DNA of 64,000 nucleotides from Undaria pinnatifida (Eukaryota; Sar; Phaeophyceae; Laminariales; Alariaceae), in NCBI GenBank assembly GCA_012845835.1, contig JABAKD010000018.1:9649759-9713758 (forward strand), written 5' to 3'. Positions within the stretch are counted from its first letter, which is position 1; each line of letters begins with the position of its first letter. The position numbers and the translations under genes are program-made. Of the stretch, positions 45,701-54,700 are shown in pieces. Under the pieces are notes generated by a model. That model made no database searches. It was not told the origin of the DNA and worked only from the letters and a program-made list of their open reading frames with translations.

Positions 45701-48700
45701 GAATAGATATCGGGGAGGCTATAAAGCTCAAAGGGAATGATAATCAAAATATAATTTGTTTGTTTGAAGGACCCGGCTTTTGTCCTCCCCGAACACAGAA
45801 CTTAATGTATTAACCAATCCCTATTTAATCAAATATCAGGTATGTATTACCCCCCTAATTGTCCCCGCCCCAACGCGGAAATAATAAATTAACTGACCCC
45901 CAATTATTTATGTCTTTATTGCCCTCCCGTAGTCTAGTTGACCAACCTCCAATTAATGTATGCCCTTAATTAGTTAATACCCATGGGGGTAATGCTTTCC
46001 AGGCAGTTAATTACTTATTCTGGTCGTGGAGGTAATATATATGTAGTGAATTGTTTTGTTTGGGGAGGTAATAGGGGTCGGTTTATATAATTAGATATTA
46101 TTGGAATCCTGGGACGCGATATGCGAGCAAATTTTCAAGGATAACGAAGACTCCATCGGTGGTTATGATGCGTCTCCCTGCTCCCACTACCTCTGGGAGA
46201 CCTCGGTCGCGACGAATAACATGTCATCCCCCCCCCCCCGCCTCCGCCGTCTCCTTCTCCTCGTGACCACCGCAGCCGTCACTCTTGCACCCTCCCACCC
46301 CCCCCCCCTTCCCCTGAGTCCTACGGGTATGTTTTATGGTGAGGAACTTATGAAGACTGATGTACGCCTAACCAAAGTTCCCCCTGGGATGTATTTTGTT
46401 GTGATGGGAACTGATACCGGCTATATCGCGCCCTACTGGTACCAGGTACCTGGTATATGTTATTGTTGGAAACTGAGCAAGAATGTATTGCTTTTTTTTC
46501 ACGACGCAGGCCGCTTGCAAGAAGGAGGATAGTCTTCACACCGAGGAAAGCGTGCGGAATGAGGCCGGGACAGCGGGGGGGGGAGAATCAAGTGCGGATG
46601 GCGATTCCCCCCCGGGAAGACAAGATGCGATTGGAGAAGCAATTGCGGATGGCGATTCCCCCCCGGGAAGACAAGATGCCTCGGGTCTGTACAGTGAGCT
46701 CTTGGACGCCATGGTGGGAGTCGATGGTCGCCTTGAGTCCGAGGACGAAGACTCGTTCCAGATGGACGACGACGTCGGGATGGACAAGAACAGCTTCGAC
46801 TTGCGGGAGGACTCTGCCACTGTGAACGCAAACGGCCACGCTGTCCCCGCGTTTGCTTACGCAAGGCCGTTGTCGGAGGAAGACGTGTCGACGGCGGCGG
46901 GCGGAGTGGTGGCGGAGGGTGGAGAAATGTTGCCGGAAGATGGGGAGCATTTGTTTTTGAGGTCGGCGTCTGGCTTGGCGGTGGTGGAGGAGAGAAAGGG
47001 TCCCCACCCCGGCCGTCCGGCAGCCGCGTACACGTCGCCGAGGGGGGGGGGTGACGGTCCTCACGAGGACAGTGGCAGCGGCGGTGGTGGTGGTGAGGAT
47101 GGACTAGATGACGACTACTACGATGATTCTTTCGAGGAGGCAGGTGAATCACCCATCGATAAGAACAGCCATACCGAGATGTGGAACGGTGGTTTCAGTG
47201 ACCCCGTCATTGTGAACACCTCTGCTGAGCCGGATAAGATGGGAACCGAGGAGGGAGTGGAGGGGAGTGGAGGGCGGGGGGGGTCAGTAGGCGTGAGGGT
47301 GCCAGTAGTGGGGATGGAGGAAATTAGGGAGGCGGAGGGGGGAAGCGGGGTGGATGGCGCGCTATCCGCCTCTTCTGAGGTGTGCGTACCGGGAGACTGG
47401 CCTGCATCGACTGTGGAGTCCTCGGGTTCTCGAACATTCGATGGAGGAAATGGCCTGGAGCGAAAAGCCCTCCGCCCTACGGAGGCGGGGGGAGGGAAGG
47501 GAGAGGGGGGGGTTGTGGAGGGCGCGGCGGTGGCAGCGATGGGCGCAGAGGAGAAGGAAACGACGATGGAGGGAGGCGGGGATGACCCTTTGTCCGTTTC
47601 GTCCGAGAGGTGTTGGAGATCCGAAGACTCAGCGTCTTCGCGCGGAGATTTGTCATCGTCGCTGGACGTCCTGGAAGCTCTAACGAATTGCGGACGCAAT
47701 GTAGCAACAGAAGGGGGGGGGCGGGGCGTGGAGGGCGCCCGGATGGCGGTGGTGGCCGCGGAGGAGACGGAGGCGGAGGCGGAGGGAGGAGTCTCATCTG
47801 CCTCGTCCGGGCGGGGGGGAGAGGTTGAAGACGGAGCGTCTTCGTCCGGACAGTTGTCGTCGTCGTGCGACGTGTTTGAAGACGTGTTGGCTGCTGCGTG
47901 GAACCGGAAAGACCCCGTGGTGGTGAAGGGTGGGGTGGCGGAGGGTGAGGGAGGCGGCGTGGAGCGTGCGAGGGGGGCGGCCGTGGGCGCGGAGAAGGAG
48001 GCGGCAGTGGCGGAGGGCGAAGATGAAGTTCCATCCGTCTCGTCCGAGAGGGGAAAGGAGTCTGGGAACAGAGAATCTTCGCCCCGAAAGCTGTCATCGT
48101 CATTCGACGTGTTGCCAGCTCTTACGAGCTGGGGACGCAATGTGGCGGCGGAGGTGGGGGGGGGCGGCGTGGAGGGCGCGTGCGTGGCGACGGTGGCCGC
48201 GGAGGAGGAGGCGGTGGCCGAAGGGCGGAGTGACGTATCATCCGTCTCATCCGAGAGGGGGGCAGGAGTTGAAGGAGCGTCTTCGATCGGAGAGTTGTCG
48301 TCGTCGTTTGACGTGTTAGAAGCTCTTTCGAACTGGGGACGCAATGTTGCGGCGGAGGGGGAGGGGGGCAGCGTGGAGGGCGCGAGGGCGGTGGCGGTAT
48401 CCGTGGAGGAGGAGGCAGCGGTGGAGGGAGAAGGAGAAGTATTATCCGTCTCGTCCGAGAAAATATTATCCGTCTCGTCCGAGAGGGAGGGCGTGGTTGA
48501 AGACGGAGCATCTTCGCCAGGAGAGCTGTCTTCTTCGTTTGACTTGTTGGAAGCTCTATTGAACTGGGAAGACCCTGTGGCGGCGGAGGGAGAGGGGCTG
48601 GGAGGCGCGAGAGCAGGGGCGGTGGAGACGGAGGAAGTGGTAAGAGGCAGTGCCGACGAGGTGTTGGCTGCCGATGTCTCGGTGGGCAGCAGCAATATCG

Positions 48701-51700
48701 GCGTCGTGAGTAGCGGTGCTGGCAGTGACGGTGGCGATACTAGCGCAGACGGCGGCGGTGGTGACGGAGGCGTAATCGACCAAGGCCTCTGGGAGCTTCT
48801 ATGCAGCGCCTCTACATCATCGGAAGAGGATGAGCGAAAACATGCCTCTGAAGGCGATGAGGCTGTCGGGTCCCCGGGGGTGTACGGTAGTGGGTCAGCT
48901 ACTTCTGGACTTGGCGAGGGCGGTGCGGCGTCGCGCGAGATTAAGGATTGTGAGAGTGAGAGGGGTCGGGGGGAGCGTAACGGCCTGGGCTTTGCAGCGG
49001 GCCTCGACTCCGCTGCGGATGAAAGCTTTGAAGACTCAGTCCAGCGCCGCGACTTCAATAAGGTCGAGCCCGCGCTATCCCCTCTCTTTGGCCTTTCCGG
49101 GGAATCTCCCGCGGCCGACGCTACCACGTCTGTCGCAAATGTTGCCGCCCAAGCTGCAGCGGTGGACGCGGATGGGAACGTTGCCGACCAACGGGGGCCC
49201 GGAACGGGCGTCTCGGAGTCCCTCAACTACAGCTTCAGCCATGTGGAAGACAGTAAGCTCTCGGACAGGGGGGGTGGCGCCCCGGAGTCTACAATGGAAG
49301 ATCGGGATGCGGTGGCTGATAGTGTTGAATGTGACGAGTCGTATCGGACAATTGAGGGCGATGGTGGTGCTGATGGAGATGGTGAAGGTCATGAAGGTGA
49401 TGGTGTTGAGGGGGCCGGTGGCATCGCTGCAGACGACGTCGCGTCTTCGCAAGCACCTTCGTGTTTGTCCGGCGCCGGTGAGGGGGAGTCCCGCCCTTGC
49501 GTGGCCAAGGGCAGGAGCTCTGTGATCGACACCACCCACTGCGGCAAAGGTGTCGAAAACGTTTCCATCTTCCCTCCTGAGCCGGATACCGCTGCCGCTG
49601 CTGCCACTGCTGCTACTGCTGATGGGAAAGGCGCAGCCGCCGCTCCGAGTGATGCCATGGCTGGGGTCGAGACCGGTGGTAGCGGTGCAAGTGTTGACGA
49701 TGCGGCTGATGATGATTCCGAAAAGCTTTCGAAGCAGGTAAGCGGAGTATCAGTAGGCGACGAAATTACGGAGGGTCTGATGGTGACCATGCTGAGGGGG
49801 GAGCTGCCGACCCCGCCGCCGTCACCGGGCAAGCCGGGGAGCACTGGCGAATATTATAATGGTGGTGGTGGTGCCACTGCCCCCGCTAAGGATGAGGCCA
49901 CTTCCGCCGCCGCCACTGATAGAAGGGGCGGTGGTAGTGGTGATGGTGATGGTAGTGATGCTGAGGCACAGGGCTCCGCCGGTAGCCCTAGCGCGGGGCA
50001 TTTGGCGGCACAGCGGGATGGAATTTGGCGCAGAGTGGAAAGCCTGGACTTCAACGGGGTGGATGAAGGGGAGTTATCGTCGCCGAGCGAAGGATCGGCG
50101 GGTTTCCTGGGGTTGGGGAGGCCGGGACATGGCGGGGCTGCTGGCTCAAGCACAAGGAGAGGCGCAAGCGGAGGCGCAAGTGGAGCTGTTAGCAGAGGCG
50201 CGAGTGCATCGTGGGCTGAGATTCGGGAAGGGTTTGCGAAGCACGCTGATACCGGTGGGGTAGAAGGGGGGCGGCGTACTAGCCTGGGATGGGAGGAGCT
50301 TACGCCAGATGCGAGCGCGGACGATGATGAAGACGAGGACGAGTTGGAGGAGGAAGGGGTGGGCGGGCGGGTCGGGGTGGTTGGGGGGGTAGGGAAGGAG
50401 GAGGAGGGGGGGGGGGAGGGAGGAGGGGAAGGGCAGTGTGCGTGTGGAGTTGGAAGGGGCGCGGACGGAGGCCAAGAAGGATGGTGATGGTTGGGATAAC
50501 GCAGCAGTCACGGAGACGTACCGCATCGATGGGGCAATAACGGTGAGAGACGGAGACGGCTTGGACGAAGGCGGTTCACGACCGGGAAGTGGCGTCGCTG
50601 CTGCTGCTGCCGCTGGGGCCGGAGACGAGACTGAGGTGAATACATGGTTGTGTCTGGGTATGTGGGAGCAGGGGGGGAGTCGACTTCTCACGTCTTAGTC
50701 GCTAGCCCCCCCCCCCCCATAATATCGTTCCTGTTGTGGTCGGGGATCGGGGGTTGTGCTCGGCGTGGGCTCGTAATCGAGGAGCCTGTTTCGAGTATGT
50801 AGTGTGGAGTGCGCAACTGAAAAACAGGCGCGCTTATGTCCCGATCTGAATGCGAATGCATTGTATAGCGATAATTGTCGGTTTCGGCTATCTAACCCCA
50901 AAGCCCTGCCCCCCTCAGGCCGCCACGTTATCCCTCGCGAGAGTTCATGCTGTCGTCAGCTTACCATACTAAAATTGCCACGGTTAGCGATGGCGACCCC
51001 TTCCCTCCCCGTTGCCCGTGCCCCCCCCCCCCCCCCTCCCCCGTCTCACTCTCACCGATTATGTGCCGTGGAAATAGCCGTCCATACCAGCTTACAATAC
51101 AGTGAAAAGACGTTCACATGCTTCTCCATTCTCGCTCACCCTTTTCTCCGCCCGCGTCCCCTCCCCCCCCCCCCCCCCCCCCGCGCCCCCCCCCCCCCCG
51201 GCTTCCCCATCATCCTGCTTTTTTTTCGTCTCCCCCGCCTTCCCGCCTCCCCATTTTGCCCCGCCCTCGCCCCCCCTCGCCCGACCCCCATTCCACCCCC
51301 TCCCGTCCCCTTTCCGTTGTGTCCGCCCCCCCTACAAAACCAGAACCCGGATGATGACGAGTACTACTTCCCACCCGTGTCGCTCGTTCAGCCGAAGAAG
51401 CCATGGAAGGTCCTTGCCTCACTAAGGCCGGCGGAAAACCAGAATGGGGACGGAAACACAGAATCTTCGTCTCAGGCTAGCTTTGGGATACGCTCCGGCG
51501 GCGGTGGTGGCAGTAGTGATGGGCTGGCCGAAAGCGGGGAATTTGATGAGCCGTCCCCGGATGGGCAGGCCTGCTTTGGAGTTCGATCGGGGGGGGCGCT
51601 TGGCGGGGATAAAAAATTGTCGGTCGCCGAGACGCAAGGTTTGGAGGGGCTAGGGGAGCCTTTTGCATACAGACAGGGGGCGGTGGAGGAGGCGGAGGAG

Positions 51701-54700
51701 GAGGCGGTGTTGGAAGGGGAGGAGGAGGAGGAGGAGGGGGAGTGGCCTGAGTACCCGTGGTGGCCTGTGATAGCGGACGTCATAAAGTGGTCGCTGGGGT
51801 TAATGTCCCTGGAGTACCTCAACTACCAAATGGAGGTGACTAGTGACTTGTCAGCGACGGGGGGCAGCTTGGCGTGTGTGTGGTGTATTTCAGTATGTCT
51901 CAATACATGGTGCCTTAGCTCATTACACCTCAACTGTGAGATGCGTGTTCTAATTCTGTAAATGTGTGTCAGGTCGTGTTTTTTGCCCGCACTCGTTTTC
52001 TTTTTCTGTGTCATTATGCAGTGTTCTTGATTTGTTTGCCTCGTGTTTTTGTGGTCTTGCGTCCTTGTGTTTGCTTTTTTGTTGAGTTTTTTCTGCCTCC
52101 CTCCCTCCCTCGTTCCCTCCCTGCACAACCTCCTTCCTTTCGTGTTGTTTTGCTCGTTTTTTATTTCGTTTTTTCAATTTTTTCTTGAGAGTCTACGAGC
52201 GAAAAAAATGACACCCCGCAGAAAACCTAGACAGGGGTAGTCTAAAGCCAAGTGAAATACAATATCCCAGAAATTGCTATTTTGTTCGGTCGTCCAGTTT
52301 CGCGCAACCCTCTAGTTTATGTTTCATCTGAGGGTGTGGTTTATCATTTGTCTCTTTTTTTGGTGCACTCCAATCTTGTTTCTTCATGTTTTTCGCTCTT
52401 CGTGCTGGACTTCTCTCTCGCACCGCCAGATGCAAGAACTGCCGGAGGAGCCGTACTTGGACCAGCTGATGGGGGACGATGCCATGGACTTCCCCTCGCC
52501 TCCAGGGCCCCCTCTCGAACACCAGTCAGTCATCCCGGCCTATGTTATTGACGCGCTTTTGGATGCTTCTGACGAAGTGGCTATGGCCAGCGTACCAAAC
52601 GTGAGCCGGCGGTGGTGATGATGGTTGCGTCGATAGTGTTGGTCGTGGTGGTTGTTACTGTTTATACGACGAGTTTTATTGTCGTTTTCGTACAAGTAGT
52701 TATTCATCAGTCCGTGGTTGCAAGACATGAAAAACAGCAGCCTGTTGATTGAAATACTGAAGCACCAACTACAACAAAAAAAACACACTAAAATGCAACA
52801 CTGATAAGTGTCTTGCCGATCCGGTCGATCATCCGACATACCACACCCACCCACCCACCCACCCACCCACCCACTCACCCACCCACCCACCCACCTACCC
52901 ACCTACCCACCCACCCACCCACCCACTCGCACACCTGCACACCCCCCCCGCCACCCCACCTCACCTCACCTCACCCCACCCCACTCCACCCACCTACCAC
53001 TCGCACACCCACCCCCCCACTACACCCCACCCCACTACCCCACCCTGCCCCGTCACACACCACCCCACAGGTGGAAGGGATCCCTACCCCGGATCGAGAC
53101 ACAGTCGACTCCGTCCGCTGGATGGCCTACGACGCTGCAAATGAGTACCTCTCAGAGCGCCGCGAGTCGAGGCCACCCAAGCGCCCCTTCGAGCAACCCC
53201 CCCCCGGAAAGCTTCTGCACCTCCTGGAGAACTACCAGCACTTCCAATCGAAGCAGGAGGCGGTGGATGCTGTGACCAGGGCCGTGTTTAGGCTGGACGG
53301 CGTTTGTGTACCCGGTCGGGAACAGCTCGAGGGGTACTTAGAGGTGAGTTGGGATGTCTGGGAAACGGGGGGAGGGGGGGGGGCGTGGAGTAATCCTTCT
53401 GTTGCTTGCCTTTTTGAGTCATTTGGCTATCGGCTACCCATTCCTCTTAAGACGGAGCATCGTTTCTACTCTTAGCAGGGGGGGAGGGGTTTTCTTAGTG
53501 TTACTTTTTCTGCGTATTGTTGCTAATGTTTTATGCTTATCATGCGACATTGTGGAGCTCGAGCTTCATCGCCGATCACTCGAAAAACATCCACAGAAAA
53601 AAGAAAACCAAGATCAACCAAAAACGCAACCTAGGCACGAATCTAACGCTCGTGTTAGTAACGTTTTAACCCTTTCGATACTGCAGTACATGGTCCGGTT
53701 GTAGTCCAGGTGAATTCACGTGTTGCGGACAAAGTACTTGGAAATAGTGTGGGATAATTTTCGAAGTGGGACAAGGTTAGTGATTAGTTGGGTTAGCGCC
53801 CAAGGTGAGTCGATAGCCTTTTGTCGCGTCGATCAAATTTTACTATGGATACGGTATGGAATGCGGTTAATATCGTATACACTTCGAAGCATCATTTAAA
53901 AAATGGTCGATCAATGTTGCAGTATATATACGTACTTCGAAGTAAATATATGCGAGGGAGGTTTTGGGATGTGGCTTCTACGCGTATCGGTAGGGGCAGA
54001 GTTGGGGTTAGGGTTAGGGTTAAGGTCTAAACTACTGTAGTTTTTTGGGCAGTGTTTATGATACCTCTTCTTGTAGTGCCGGAACCACGTAGCCAAATTC
54101 CCCGAAATCCGAACTTTGTCTTAGACATTGTTTGAGCGGTGTTGTAAGGCTGCTCAGTTGAGTTGGGATGTCTTTTGTAGGGCGGGGAAAGAGGGAGTTG
54201 GGTTTCCCGCCGACTTTTTATCGTAGAGAAGTAGGGATGTATATGGGGGGGGGGGGTATAATATCAACGAGATATGATAGGTAAGTAGGAAGTAGGGATG
54301 TATATGGGGGGGGGGTATAATATCAACGAGATATGATAGGAAAACTATTCGAGAGGAAGGGGGAGAGATCATCGCATTCATACATACCAGGTGCATGTAG
54401 TCATAGTTTGGAGGGTGTGTATCTCGAAAGTTGTCCCCTAAAGTTGGGGCCAGCAGCTACCATGGTAACTTTTATCCCGAACTTGATGTCAAACACGTGC
54501 AGACCGCTCTTTAGTTATGGTTCAATGCGATACCCCCCTTGCCCCTTCCTCTCATATTGTTTATCGTACCTCGGATTATGTTTCGATCCGATAGCCTCCC
54601 CCCCCTACCTCTCAATAGTATCTGCCCGTATTTGTTATTGTTCGATTCGATATCCCCCCCACCCATCTCTGATTATGTCTTGAATCGATGTCCCCCCCAA

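Noticed and set aside
47118-49226. 702-codon minus-strand frame
   Set aside because: Antisense shadow of GC-rich repeat exon 11; Pro/Ser/Thr composition mirrors the sense codons and no splice structure supports it.
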